64,000 nucleotides of DNA from Methylobacterium mesophilicum SR1.6/6 (lineage in GTDB: Bacteria; Pseudomonadota; Alphaproteobacteria; Rhizobiales; Beijerinckiaceae): the NCBI RefSeq assembly GCF_000364445.2, contig NZ_CP043538.1, positions 5,909,447 to 5,973,446 on the forward strand, written 5' to 3'. The notes beneath the pieces are model-generated. The model made no database searches, was not told where the DNA came from, and saw only the letters and a list, made by a program, of their open reading frames with translations. The position numbers were made by a program, and so were the translations under genes. The first letter of the stretch is position 1, and every line of letters begins with the position of its first letter. Shown piece by piece: positions 43,251 to 52,368 of this stretch.

Positions 43251-46200
43251 CTACTCGGCCGGCTGCGCGGCGCCTTCCGGCCCGGATCGCGTCTCACCGG
43301 CAGCGTCGCGGCGTCCGAGCAGCCGCTCGAAGGCGACGTAGAAGGTCGGGGTGATGAACAGGGTGATGAAGGTCGCCACCACGAGGCCGCCGATCACCAC
43401 CGTCCCCATGGAGACGCGGGCATGCGCCCCGGCGCCGCTCGCGATGGCGAGCGGGATCGAGCCGGTGATGAACGCGAAGGAGGTCATGAGGATCGGGCGC
43501 ATGCGCAGGCGCGCCGCGTCCTGGGCCGCCTTGAGGACGTCCTCGCCCTGTCGGCGCAGATCCTCCGCGAAGGAGACGAGCAGGATCGAGTTCTTGGCGG
43601 CGAGCCCGACGAGCAGCAGCAGCCCGATCTGGCCGAAGATGTCGAGTTCGAGCCCGCGCAAAGCCAGGAAGCCGATCGCCCCGAAGATCGCGATCGGCGT
43701 CGCCAGCAGGATCACGAAGGGCAGGCGCAGCGACTCGTACTGCCCGGCGAGCAGCAGGAAGATCATCAGCACGCCGAGGCCGAAGATCAGAGGCGCGTAG
43801 CCGCCCGCGACCTTCTCCTGGTAGGCGACGTCGGTCCATTCGACGGCATAGTCCGAGGGCAGGCGGCTCTTGGCCAGCGCCTCGACCTGCTTGAGCACCG
43901 TTCCGGAACTCGCGCTCGCGGCCACCTCGATCGCCACCTCGATGGCCGGATAGGTGTTGTAGGACAGGACCGCGGTGGGGCCGGTGGTGAACTCCGCCCG
44001 CACCAGGGAGCCGATCCGCACTGGCTCGCCCCGGCTGTTGAGGACCGGCAGGGCCTCCAGATCCTGGATCGTGCGCCGCCCCGTGGCCTCGCTCTGCACG
44101 TAGACCTGATAGACGAAGCCGAAGCGGTTGAAGAGATTGACGAAGCTCGACCCGACATAGGTCCCGAGCGCGTCGAACAGGTTCTGAAGCGGCACGCCGA
44201 GCTGCTCGGCCTTGGCCCGGTCGATCTCCAGGCGGATCTGCGGGACGCCGTAGCTCGTCGTCGGCAGCGCCTGGGCGATGTTGGGGCTCTTCTCCAGCTC
44301 GTCGATGAAGCGCTGGGCCGCCTCGGCGAGCTTGAGGCCCCCGGTGCCGCTGCGGTCCTGGATCTCGAGCGTCAGGCCGCTGCGGGTGCCGAGCCCCGGC
44401 AGCGGCGACGGGTTGACCACCCGCACCTTCCCGTCCGGATCGTGCCGGAATTCCTTCTGCACGCGGGCGATGATGGCGTCGGCCGAGGCCGCCCGCTCGC
44501 CCCAGGGCTTCAGGACCGGGATCTGGAACCCGTAGAACGGCGCAACCGCGTCGGCGAGGATGCTGCGCCCGACGACGCCGATCGTGTGATCGACCTCCGG
44601 CATGTCCCGCAGGCTCCGGCCGAGCCGCTCGACCATCCGGTCGGTGCGCGCCACCGCGGCCCCCTTCGGCAGGGCGACGTCGGCAAAGAAGTAGCCCTGG
44701 TCCTCGTTGGGGACGAAGCCGGTCGGGCGCTGCATCACGAGGAGCACCGTGAGTGCCGCGAAGGCCGCGAAGGCGAGGCCGACGAGCACGATGTGGCGGG
44801 TGAGCCGCCCGATCATCGCGGTGAGCAGGCCCGCGGCCCGCTCCAGCGTCCGGTTGAACCAGCGCAGCGGCGCCTTCCACCGGCTCCGGTGCGCCCCGGC
44901 CCCCTCCGGACGGTGCTTGAGGATCAGGCCGCACAGAGCCGGCGTCAGGGTGAGCGATACGACGGCGGAGATCAGCACCGAGATCGCGATGGTCAGGGCG
45001 AACTGGTTGTAGAGCTGGCCGGTGAGGCCCGGGATGAAGGCCACCGGCACGAACAGGGCCGCCAGCACCAGGGTGGTGGCGATCACCGGGCCGGCGACCT
45101 CGTTCACCGCCTCGCGGGCGGCCGGGCGCGGCTCCATGCCCTCGTCCATCAGCCGCTCGGTGTTCTCGACCACGATGATCGCGTCGTCGACCACGAGGCC
45201 GACCGCCAGCACCATGCCGAGCAGGCTCAGGGTGTTGAAGGAGAAGCCGAGCAGCGCCATCGGCCCGAAGGTCCCGACCAGCGCCACCGGCACGGCGATG
45301 GAGGGGATCAGCGTCGCCCGCCAGTTCTGCAGGAACAGGTAGGTGACCACGACCACGAGGATCAGCGCCTCGAACAGGGTGTGAACCACCTCGCGGATCG
45401 CCTCCCGGACGAACTCGGTCCGGTCGAGGGCGATCTTGTACTTGAGCCCGGGCGGGAAGCGCTGCGCCAGTTCGGCCATGGTGCTCTTCACCCCGTCCAT
45501 GACGTGGACGGCGTTGGCGCCGGGCGTCTGGTAGAGGCCGAGCGTCGCCGAGGGCTGCCCGTCGAAGCTGGAGCGCACGCCGTACTGCTCCGAGCCGAGC
45601 TCCACCCGCGCCACGTCCCGGACCCGGACCACGGAACCGTCCGGATTGGCCCGCAGCAGGATGTTGGCGAATTCCTGGGGCTGGCTCAGCCGTCCCTGGG
45701 TCACGACCTGGAGTTCGAAGGCGGTGGGCTTGCCGTCGGTCGGCGGCTTGCCCAGCGAGCCGGTGGTGATCTGCTCGTTCTGCTGGCTCACCGCGCGGAT
45801 CACCGCGTCGGGGCTGATCGCGAGCGCCTCCATCTTCACCGGGTCGAGCCATAGGCGCATGGCGTAGCGCTTCTGGGAGAAGTTCTGGATCCGGCCCATG
45901 CCGTCGACGCGGCGGAGCGGCTTGATCACCTGGGTCTCGGCCCAGTTGGCCAGGAACAGCTCGTCGTAGGGGGCGCCCGGATCGGCGTAGAGCACGATGT
46001 TGCCGAGCCGCTGGCGGGAGCTCTTCTGGATCTCCAGTCCCTGCGCGCGCACCGAGGCCGGGAGCTTCGCCTCCGCGCGGTTCGCCCGGGTCAGCACCTC
46101 CGCGGCGGCGGCATCGAGGTCGGAGCCGATCTCGAAGGTCGCGTCGAGGTTGACGCTGCCGTCGGTGTTGCTGGTCGAGGCGATGTAGAGCAGGTGCTGG

Positions 46201-46415
46201 GCGCCGTTGATCTCCTGCTCGAGAGGGGTCGTGACCGCGTCGTAGGCCTGCTGCGCGCTGGCGCCCGGATAGGTCGCCTGGATGTTGATGATCGGCGGCG
46301 CGATCTCGGGAAACTGCGCGATCGGCAGGGTCAGGCCGGCCACGGCGCCGATCAGCGTGATCAGAACCGAGATGACGGCCGCCAGGACCGGTCGGTCGAC
46401 AAAGCGGGCGAACAT
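43251..46415 (-). CDS. RND efflux pump inner-membrane permease, HAE1 family
   Basis: This 1054-residue permease of the AcrB/MexB group starts at ATG 46415 (MFARFVDRPVLAAVISVL); longer open frames upstream run through the divergent adaptor gene and are not real. The order is as in AcrB: helix 1, porter loop (PIAQFPEIAPPIINIQATYP), helices 2-6 with the proton relay AVGLVVDDAIIVVENTERL, a second large loop, and helices 8-12 (GLAAKNSILLVSFAEDL). It extrudes hydrophobic drugs or metabolites with the divergently encoded adaptor. No outer-membrane factor gene is adjacent, so a shared TolC-type channel is likely. Confidence 0.93.
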   Translation of the reverse strand: MFARFVDRPVLAAVISVLITLIGAVAGLTLPIAQFPEIAPPIINIQATYPGASAQQAYDAVTTPLEQEINGAQHLLYIASTSNTDGSVNLDATFEIGSDLDAAAAEVLTRANRAEAKLPASVRAQGLEIQKSSRQRLGNIVLYADPGAPYDELFLANWAETQVIKPLRRVDGMGRIQNFSQKRYAMRLWLDPVKMEALAISPDAVIRAVSQQNEQITTGSLGKPPTDGKPTAFELQVVTQGRLSQPQEFANILLRANPDGSVVRVRDVARVELGSEQYGVRSSFDGQPSATLGLYQTPGANAVHVMDGVKSTMAELAQRFPPGLKYKIALDRTEFVREAIREVVHTLFEALILVVVVTYLFLQNWRATLIPSIAVPVALVGTFGPMALLGFSFNTLSLLGMVLAVGLVVDDAIIVVENTERLMDEGMEPRPAAREAVNEVAGPVIATTLVLAALFVPVAFIPGLTGQLYNQFALTIAISVLISAVVSLTLTPALCGLILKHRPEGAGAHRSRWKAPLRWFNRTLERAAGLLTAMIGRLTRHIVLVGLAFAAFAALTVLLVMQRPTGFVPNEDQGYFFADVALPKGAAVARTDRMVERLGRSLRDMPEVDHTIGVVGRSILADAVAPFYGFQIPVLKPWGERAASADAIIARVQKEFRHDPDGKVRVVNPSPLPGLGTRSGLTLEIQDRSGTGGLKLAEAAQRFIDELEKSPNIAQALPTTSYGVPQIRLEIDRAKAEQLGVPLQNLFDALGTYVGSSFVNLFNRFGFVYQVYVQSEATGRRTIQDLEALPVLNSRGEPVRIGSLVRAEFTTGPTAVLSYNTYPAIEVAIEVAASASSGTVLKQVEALAKSRLPSDYAVEWTDVAYQEKVAGGYAPLIFGLGVLMIFLLLAGQYESLRLPFVILLATPIAIFGAIGFLALRGLELDIFGQIGLLLLVGLAAKNSILLVSFAEDLRRQGEDVLKAAQDAARLRMRPILMTSFAFITGSIPLAIASGAGAHARVSMGTVVIGGLVVATFITLFITPTFYVAFERLLGRRDAAGETRSGPEGAAQPAE

Positions 46416-46529
46416 CGGACCTCGACGGTGGATCGGTGGTCGCGACGACCGGGCGTGCAACGCGACGGCGTTTGGCGTGTTCCCCGTCCGGTCCGGCGCC
46501 CGGTGCGCCGCAGCGGGGGAGCGGTCGGC

Positions 46530-47756
46530 GTGCGGGCGGGAGTGCGGTACGGATTTCTCGGTTGTGGCGCCGCGCTGGTCCTGGCCGCGGGCGGCTGGTT
46601 CGCGATGGGCCGGCCGGAACCGTCCGCCCTGTTGGGCGCGCTGCCCTGGTCGGACCGGCCGTCGGAGACCGCCGAGACTGAGCCGCCGATCGCCGTCACG
46701 GTAACGGCGGCGCGGACCGAGGCCGTGCCGATCAGCTTCACCTACACGGGGACGATCATCGCGCAGCAGGACGCGGCCCTGCAGGCGCGGGTGACCGGCA
46801 ACGTCACCGAGCGCCCCTTCGAGCCGGGCGGCCACGTGAAGAAGGGGCAGGTGCTGTTCCGGATCGACCCCCGCCCGTTCCAGGTGGCGCTCGCCCAGGC
46901 CCAGGCGCAGGAGGCGCAGGCCAAGGCGCAGCTCCAGTTCGCGCAGGCCGAGGTGAGCCGCACCGACACGCTGGCCGACAAGGGCTACGCCTCGGAGCAG
47001 CGCCTTCAGCAGCTCCAGTCGAACGCGGCCTCGGCCTCCGCGCAGGTCCAAGGAGCCGAGGCCGCCATCGCCCGGCAGAACCTCAACCTCGACTACGCGG
47101 TGGTCAACGCGCCCTTCGACGGGCGGGCGAGCCTGTCGATCATCAATCCCGGCGACCTCGTCATCGAGAACCAGACGGAGCTGGTCACCGTGGTGCAGCT
47201 CGACCCGATCGACGTGCAGATGGCCCTCTCCTCCGAGGATTCCGAGGCTTTGCGCGAGGCGATGCAGAGCGGGCCCGTGGCCGTGGAGGTAATGGACGAA
47301 GCCGGCAAGCCCGTGCGTGACGCCAAGGTCTATCAGCTCGACAACCGGTTCGACCCCCGCACCGCCCGACGCCTCGTGCGCGCGCTGCTGCCGAACACCG
47401 ACGAGCGCTTCCTGCCCGGTCAGTTCGTCCGCGCACGGGTGAAGACCGGCACAGAGGAGAAGCTCCTCGTCCCCACGGTCGCGTTGTCGGCCCGGCTCGC
47501 CCAGCAGATCGTCTACGTGGTCGACGATCAGGGCGTCGTGCGCCAGAAGCCGGTGACGACGGGCGACAGCTTCGGCGAGGACACCGCGATCCTGGCCGGG
47601 CTCAAGGCCGGCGAGCGGGTGGTGACGGATCACCTTCAGGACATGCGGCAGGATCTCAAGGTGGAGATCCGGTCCGCAGAGGCCGACGGACCGTCCAATT
47701 CCAAATCCAAGTCCCCGGCGAACGCGGATGGCCGCGGTGCGGGCGAGCCGGGCTGA
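46530..47756 (+). CDS. RND efflux periplasmic adaptor (membrane fusion protein)
   Basis: This 408-residue adaptor starts with GTG 46530 behind GGGGAG. It has an N-terminal signal/anchor (YGFLGCGAALVLAAGGWFA), a barrel-sandwich start (TGTIIAQQDAALQARVTGNV), a lipoyl half with GGHVKKGQVLFRIDPRPFQV, a coiled-coil hairpin rich in glutamine and alanine (about 115-165), then APFDGRASLSIINPGDLV and a beta-barrel domain. The C-terminal tail is polar (SNSKSKSPANADG). It is divergent from the permease gene across 114 bases, an uncommon arrangement since MFP and RND genes usually share an operon. Confidence 0.92.
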   Translation: MRAGVRYGFLGCGAALVLAAGGWFAMGRPEPSALLGALPWSDRPSETAETEPPIAVTVTAARTEAVPISFTYTGTIIAQQDAALQARVTGNVTERPFEPGGHVKKGQVLFRIDPRPFQVALAQAQAQEAQAKAQLQFAQAEVSRTDTLADKGYASEQRLQQLQSNAASASAQVQGAEAAIARQNLNLDYAVVNAPFDGRASLSIINPGDLVIENQTELVTVVQLDPIDVQMALSSEDSEALREAMQSGPVAVEVMDEAGKPVRDAKVYQLDNRFDPRTARRLVRALLPNTDERFLPGQFVRARVKTGTEEKLLVPTVALSARLAQQIVYVVDDQGVVRQKPVTTGDSFGEDTAILAGLKAGERVVTDHLQDMRQDLKVEIRSAEADGPSNSKSKSPANADGRGAGEPG

Positions 47757-47759
47757 CCG

Positions 47760-48083
47760 ATGCGGCGCACGCTCCCGCTCGCGCTCGTCCTGGCGCTCGT
47801 CCTGGCGCTCCTCGGCGCACCGACTACCGACGCGGCCGCCTCGAAGGCGGGCTGCCGCGTCGATTCCGCGCGCTACGCGGCCCTCAGGACCGGGATGACC
47901 CACCGGCAGGTGCGGGCGCGTCTGGGCTGCGACGGCCGTCGCGTGTCGCACCTGATCGTCGGCCGGGTCTCGCGCGCGACCTATTCCTGGCCCGGGCGCG
48001 GCACGTACGGCGCCAACGTCACGCTGACGTTCCGCAACGATCGGCTCACCGACAAGGCGCAGCTCGGTCTGGGCGATCCCTGA
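47760..48083 (+). CDS. Small exported BamE/SmpA-like protein
   Basis: This 107-residue protein follows the adaptor gene by 3 bases and is probably co-transcribed. A signal peptide contains a repeated LALV block made by a 12-base DNA duplication (CTCGTCCTGGCG twice, about 47784-47807). The mature part has the BLIP/BamE-like pattern YAALRTGMTHRQVRARLGCD, then VGRVSRATYSWPGRGTYGAN and a final beta strand. Such domains often bind partner proteins in the envelope. Its connection to the efflux pump is positional only. Confidence 0.7.
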   Translation: MRRTLPLALVLALVLALLGAPTTDAAASKAGCRVDSARYAALRTGMTHRQVRARLGCDGRRVSHLIVGRVSRATYSWPGRGTYGANVTLTFRNDRLTDKAQLGLGDP

Positions 48084-48264
48084 ATGAACTGTCTTCCGGC
48101 GGGAACGGCGCCCGCGTCCCGTCCCGCGGCCGGGGCGGCGCGCCCGCGCCCGGTGCAGGCCGGAGGCAAGGCACGGCCGCTCCGAGACGCGCTCGCGCCT
48201 CGCCACCCCGTCGCCACCCTGCCATTCGTTGAGATCGCGGTCTCGGCGGCCTATGCAGGGATCC

Positions 48265-50307
48265 ATGGAATCCCGAGCTTACGCCGAACAGACCGTGGCC
48301 CCCTTGGCCTGCAGGCCGCCGTCCACCGGACGCGCGGCGCCGTTCCTGCCGATGAGTCGCGCCGAGATGGCGGCGCTCGGATGGGAGGTCTGCGACATCG
48401 TGCTGGTGACGGGTGACGCCTACGTGGACCACCCGAGCTTCGGCATGGCCATCATCGGCCGGCTGCTCGAGTCGCAGGGCTTCCGGGTCGGCATCATCGC
48501 GCAGCCCGACTGGCATTCGGCGGAGCCGTTCAAGGCGCTCGGCAGGCCGAGGCTGTTCTTCGGCGTCACCGGCGGCAACCTCGATTCGATGGTCAACCGC
48601 TACACGGCGGACCGGCGGCTGCGCCACGACGACGCCTACACGGCCGGCGGCGAGGGCGGGCGGCGCCCCGACCGCTGCACCATCGTCTACACGCAGCGCT
48701 GCCGCGAAGCCTTCAAGGACGTGCCCATCGTGCTCGGCGGCATCGAGGCGTCGCTGCGCCGGATCGCCCACTACGATTACTGGTCCGACAAGGTGCGCCG
48801 CTCGATCCTGGCAGACGCCAAGGCGGACCTCCTCATCTACGGCAACGCCGAGCGCGCCGTGGTCGAGGTGGCGAACCGCCTCGCGGCCGGCGAAGCGCCG
48901 CACCAGCTCGACGCGATCCGAGGCGTCGCCCTGTTCCGCCGCGTGCCCGAACACTACACCGAGCTGCCCGCTGACGACCTCGACTCGACGGACGAGGCCG
49001 CCACCCGCCGGCCCGGCGAGACCGTGATCCGGCTGCCGGCCTACGACGAGGTCAAGGACGACAAGGAGGCCTATGCCCGGGCCTCGCGCGTCCTGCACCG
49101 CGAGGCCAATCCCGGCAACGCGCGCCCGCTCGTCCAGCGCCACGGCGACCGCGACCTGTGGCTCAACCCGCCGCCGATCCCGCTGACCAGCGACGAGATG
49201 GACGCGGTCTACGACCTGCCCTACGCCCGCGCACCCCACCCGTCCTACGGCGACGCGAAGATCCCCGCCTGGGACATGATCAAGTTCTCGGTGACGATCA
49301 TGCGCGGCTGCTTCGGCGGCTGCACCTTCTGCTCCATCACGGAGCACGAGGGTCGCGTCATCCAGAACCGCTCGGAGGGCTCGATCCTGCGCGAGATCGA
49401 GCGGATCCGCGACAAGACCCCGGGCTTCACGGGCGTGATCTCCGATGTCGGCGGGCCGACCGCCAACATGTACCGGATGGCCTGCAAGGACCCGAAGATC
49501 GAGGCGGCGTGCCGGCTGCCCTCCTGCGTCTTCCCGGATATCTGCCCGAACCTGAACACTTCGCACGATGACCTGATCCGGCTCTACCGCAAGGTCCGCG
49601 AGGTGAAGGGCGTCAAGAAGGTGATGGTCGCCTCGGGCGTCCGCTACGACCTCGCGGTGAGAAGCCCCGAATACGTCAAGGAGCTCGTCACCCACCATGT
49701 CGGCGGCCGCCTGAAGATCGCGCCCGAGCACACCGAGCGCGGCCCTCTCGACAAGATGATGAAGCCGGGGATCGGCACCTACGACCGCTTCAAGGAGATG
49801 TTCGACGCCGCCGCCAAGGAGGCGGGCAAGAAGTACTACCTGATCCCGTACTTCATCGCGGCGCATCCGGGCACGACCGACGCCGACATGATGCACCTCG
49901 CGCTCTGGCTGAAAAAGAACAACTACCGCGCCGACCAGGTCCAGACGTTCCTGCCCTCGCCGATGGCGACCGCCACGGCGATGTACCACACCGAGATCAA
50001 CCCCCTGCGGGGCGTGCGCCGCGGCGGCAGCGAGCCGGTCGAGGCGATCAAAGGGCTGCGCCAGCGGCGGCTGCACAAGGCGTTCCTGCGCTACCACGAC
50101 CCCGAGAACTGGCCCCTGCTGCGCGAGGCGCTGCGGGAGATGGGCCGCGCCGACCTCATCGGGCCGCGGCCGGACCAGCTCGTGCCGTTCTCGCAGCCGC
50201 CGGGGACCGGCGCAGGGGCGGGCCGGGGGGGCGGCCAGCCGCGACCGGTGTACCGTCCGGGCGGCGGCCAGCGCTTCACCACGAAGGGCGTGCCGCTGCG
50301 CAAGTGA
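48265..50307 (+). CDS. YgiQ family radical SAM protein
   Basis: This 680-residue protein starts at ATG 48265 (AGGG upstream; in-frame ATGs at 48253 and 48229 are weaker). The N-terminal region ([40 protein letters not shown]) is typical of YgiQ. The radical SAM cluster motif CFGGCTFC (CxxxCxxC) lies near residue 350 within [20 protein letters not shown], followed by [12 protein letters not shown] and [20 protein letters not shown]. The C-terminus is glycine/proline-rich. The family is widespread but its reaction is unknown. It is not obviously linked in function to its neighbours. Confidence 0.93.
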   Translation: MESRAYAEQTVAPLACRPPSTGRAAPFLPMSRAEMAALGWEVCDIVLVTGDAYVDHPSFGMAIIGRLLESQGFRVGIIAQPDWHSAEPFKALGRPRLFFGVTGGNLDSMVNRYTADRRLRHDDAYTAGGEGGRRPDRCTIVYTQRCREAFKDVPIVLGGIEASLRRIAHYDYWSDKVRRSILADAKADLLIYGNAERAVVEVANRLAAGEAPHQLDAIRGVALFRRVPEHYTELPADDLDSTDEAATRRPGETVIRLPAYDEVKDDKEAYARASRVLHREANPGNARPLVQRHGDRDLWLNPPPIPLTSDEMDAVYDLPYARAPHPSYGDAKIPAWDMIKFSVTIMRGCFGGCTFCSITEHEGRVIQNRSEGSILREIERIRDKTPGFTGVISDVGGPTANMYRMACKDPKIEAACRLPSCVFPDICPNLNTSHDDLIRLYRKVREVKGVKKVMVASGVRYDLAVRSPEYVKELVTHHVGGRLKIAPEHTERGPLDKMMKPGIGTYDRFKEMFDAAAKEAGKKYYLIPYFIAAHPGTTDADMMHLALWLKKNNYRADQVQTFLPSPMATATAMYHTEINPLRGVRRGGSEPVEAIKGLRQRRLHKAFLRYHDPENWPLLREALREMGRADLIGPRPDQLVPFSQPPGTGAGAGRGGGQPRPVYRPGGGQRFTTKGVPLRK

Positions 50308-50348
50308 CGGGTCCGCGGGTCCGAAGCGCGTCACGGAAGCGGTGCTTT

Positions 50349-50388
50349 CGAGCGGCTGCCCCGAGGCGCGAGCGGCTGCCCCGAGGCG
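50349..50388. repeat. Perfect 20-base tandem duplication
   Basis: CGAGCGGCTGCCCCGAGGCG occurs twice without spacer, between the YgiQ stop and the convergent LysR gene. It is not in a coding sequence. Perfect identity suggests a recent duplication. Confidence 0.9.
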
Positions 50389-50431
50389 AAGGCCGATCCG
50401 TACGGGCATCGCGCGCGGCCACGGCTTCCCA

Positions 50432-51337
50432 TCATCGGGGCGGCGCCGCGGCGGCGTCCTGCAACTCAGCCGCGAGATGCGCCACGAAGGCCTTCACCTT
50501 CGGACTGACCAGCCGTCGGGACGTGTGCAGCGCCCACAATTCCGTCGGCGGTCCCTCGCGCCAGCCCCAGCAGGTCAGCCGGCCCGCCGCGACGTCCCCT
50601 CCGACGAGGGAGCGCGGCAGCAGGGCCGTCCCGGCGCCCGCCACGACGGCGTCGCGCACGGTCGGCAGCGATGTCAGGCGCAGGACCGGTGCCGGCACGT
50701 AGGACCTGCGCGAGCGTCCGTCGTGGACATGCCAAGCCTCTCCCGGCCGCGGCAGCGACCGCACGACCGCCGGCAGCGGCGTCGGCTTGCCCTCCGCTGC
50801 CGGAGCGGGGCGCGGGGCATCGGGGGCGGCGACCAGCCAGAGTTCGTCGCGCAGGACGCACCGTCCGACCAGGCGGTCGTCCGGCTTCGGGTTCACGCGG
50901 ATGATGACGTCGAAATCCTCCTCGACCGGATCGACGAAGCGGTCCTCGGCGCAGATCTCCAGGTCCACCTCGGGGTAGGCCCGCAGGAAGGTGGCGGCCA
51001 CGCGGCCCAGCTGCGTGTCTGAGAGAAGCAGCGGCGCGCTCACCCGCAGGCGGCCGCGCGGCCGGTCGAGGCCGCCGCCGAGCGCCGCGCCCACCTCGGC
51101 GATCTCCGCGAGCAGCGGCCCGGTGCGGGCATGCAGGAGGGCACCCGCCTCGGTGAGGCGCAGGCTGCGCGCGCCGCGCTCGATCAGCCGCGTGCCGAGA
51201 CTCGCCTCGAGCTCGGCCACGCGCCGCGACAGCGTCGCCTTCGGCCGGCCGCTGGCTCGCGCCGCCCGGCCGAAGCCGCCGTGAGCGGCGACGAGATTGA
51301 AGGCGGTGAGCGCCGAGAGGTCCATCCATCGTTCCAT
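50432..51337 (-). CDS. LysR family transcriptional regulator
   Basis: This 301-residue LysR regulator has the N-terminal HTH ([20 protein letters not shown], then [21 protein letters not shown]) and an effector domain ([20 protein letters not shown] onward) of the CrgA-like class. It starts at ATG 51337 (ATG 51325 is an alternative). It is divergent from the NmrA-type reductase gene over 106 bases, the classic arrangement for a LysR regulator and its target, so it probably controls that gene in response to an electrophile or redox signal. Confidence 0.9.
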   Translation of the reverse strand: MERWMDLSALTAFNLVAAHGGFGRAARASGRPKATLSRRVAELEASLGTRLIERGARSLRLTEAGALLHARTGPLLAEIAEVGAALGGGLDRPRGRLRVSAPLLLSDTQLGRVAATFLRAYPEVDLEICAEDRFVDPVEEDFDVIIRVNPKPDDRLVGRCVLRDELWLVAAPDAPRPAPAAEGKPTPLPAVVRSLPRPGEAWHVHDGRSRRSYVPAPVLRLTSLPTVRDAVVAGAGTALLPRSLVGGDVAAGRLTCWGWREGPPTELWALHTSRRLVSPKVKAFVAHLAAELQDAAAAPPR

Positions 51338-51443
51338 AGTCGAGACACCCAGTCCCGATCTTGGCGTCTATGGCTCGCGAAGGGAACGGCGCATCTTCGG
51401 TTCATCGGCGGCCCGCTCCGGACCGCCCTTCAGGAGAACCGAC

Positions 51444-52322
51444 ATGACCATCCTCGTCACGGGCAGCACCGGCCGCATCGGCTCCGCGGTCATCGAGCAC
51501 CTCGCACTGGCCGGCGCCTCCGTACGCGCCCTGACCCGCGCGCCCGAGAAGGCCCGGTTCCCTACCGGTGTCGATGCGGTGCGCGGTGATCCCGCCGATA
51601 TCGACGCCATGCGGGCGGCGCTCTCCGGCATCGACACCCTGTTCCTGCTCGTGGCCAACGTGCCGGACGAACTGACCCAGGCGATCACAACCCTGAGCCT
51701 CGCCCGCGAGGCGGGCGTGCGCGGGATCGTCTACCTCTCGGTCTACAAGGCAGAGGCCTATGTCGATGCCCCGCATTTCACCGGGAAGCACGCGGTCGAG
51801 CGGATGATCGCCGACCTGCGCCTGCCGGCCACGGTGCTGCGCCCCGCCTATTTCATGCAGAACGACTTCGCCCAGAAGGAGCCTCTGCTCGGCGCTGGCG
51901 TCTACGGGGTCCCGCTCGGGACCGCCGGGGTCTCGATGGTCGACACCCGCGACATCGCCGAGGCGGCGGCCCTCGAACTCCTGCGCCGGGAGCGGGCGCC
52001 TGGCTCGCTGCCCGCCGAGACCTACGACCTCGTCGGGCCGGACGCCCTGACGGGTCCGGCCCTGGCCGAGATCTGGGCCGAGACTCTCGGGCGCCCGGTG
52101 GGCTACGGCGGCGACGACCTCGACGCCCTGGAGGAGCGCCTGCGGGCCTTCGCCCCCGCATGGCTCGCCTACGACCTGAAGGTCATGATGCGCCGCTACC
52201 AGGAGGACGGCGCCGTGGCGACGGCCGCCGAGGTGGAGCGCTTCGCGGCCCTGCTCGGACACCGACCGCGCGGCTACCGCGACTTCGCGGCCGAGGTCGC
52301 CCGGGCGTGGCGCGGGGCCTGA
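51444..52322 (+). CDS. NmrA-like NAD(P)-binding SDR (atypical) protein
   Basis: This 292-residue protein starts at ATG 51444 with AGGAGA upstream. It opens with the Rossmann motif TGSTGRIGSAVIEHL (GxxGxxG) and shows the NmrA/QOR2-like features VRALTRAPEKARF, TLFLLVANVPDE and RPAYFMQNDF. The tyrosine/lysine pair of classical SDRs is not evident. Such proteins reduce quinones or sense NADP. It is the only likely target of the divergent LysR gene, and it is convergent with the DctQM gene. Confidence 0.87.
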   Translation: MTILVTGSTGRIGSAVIEHLALAGASVRALTRAPEKARFPTGVDAVRGDPADIDAMRAALSGIDTLFLLVANVPDELTQAITTLSLAREAGVRGIVYLSVYKAEAYVDAPHFTGKHAVERMIADLRLPATVLRPAYFMQNDFAQKEPLLGAGVYGVPLGTAGVSMVDTRDIAEAAALELLRRERAPGSLPAETYDLVGPDALTGPALAEIWAETLGRPVGYGGDDLDALEERLRAFAPAWLAYDLKVMMRRYQEDGAVATAAEVERFAALLGHRPRGYRDFAAEVARAWRGA

Positions 52323-52368
52323 GCCCGGGCGGAGCCCGCCTCGGGGTCGCGACGCGGCAGGCCTCGCC

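Noticed and set aside
43167..45854. An 895-codon plus-strand frame opposite the RND pump gene
   Set aside because: It is antisense to a clear RND permease, rich in arginine, glycine and histidine, and has no ribosome binding site or family.
46416..48266. Upstream extension of the RND permease frame to 1671 codons
   Set aside because: The added part is antisense to the adaptor gene; the family N-terminus begins at ATG 46415.
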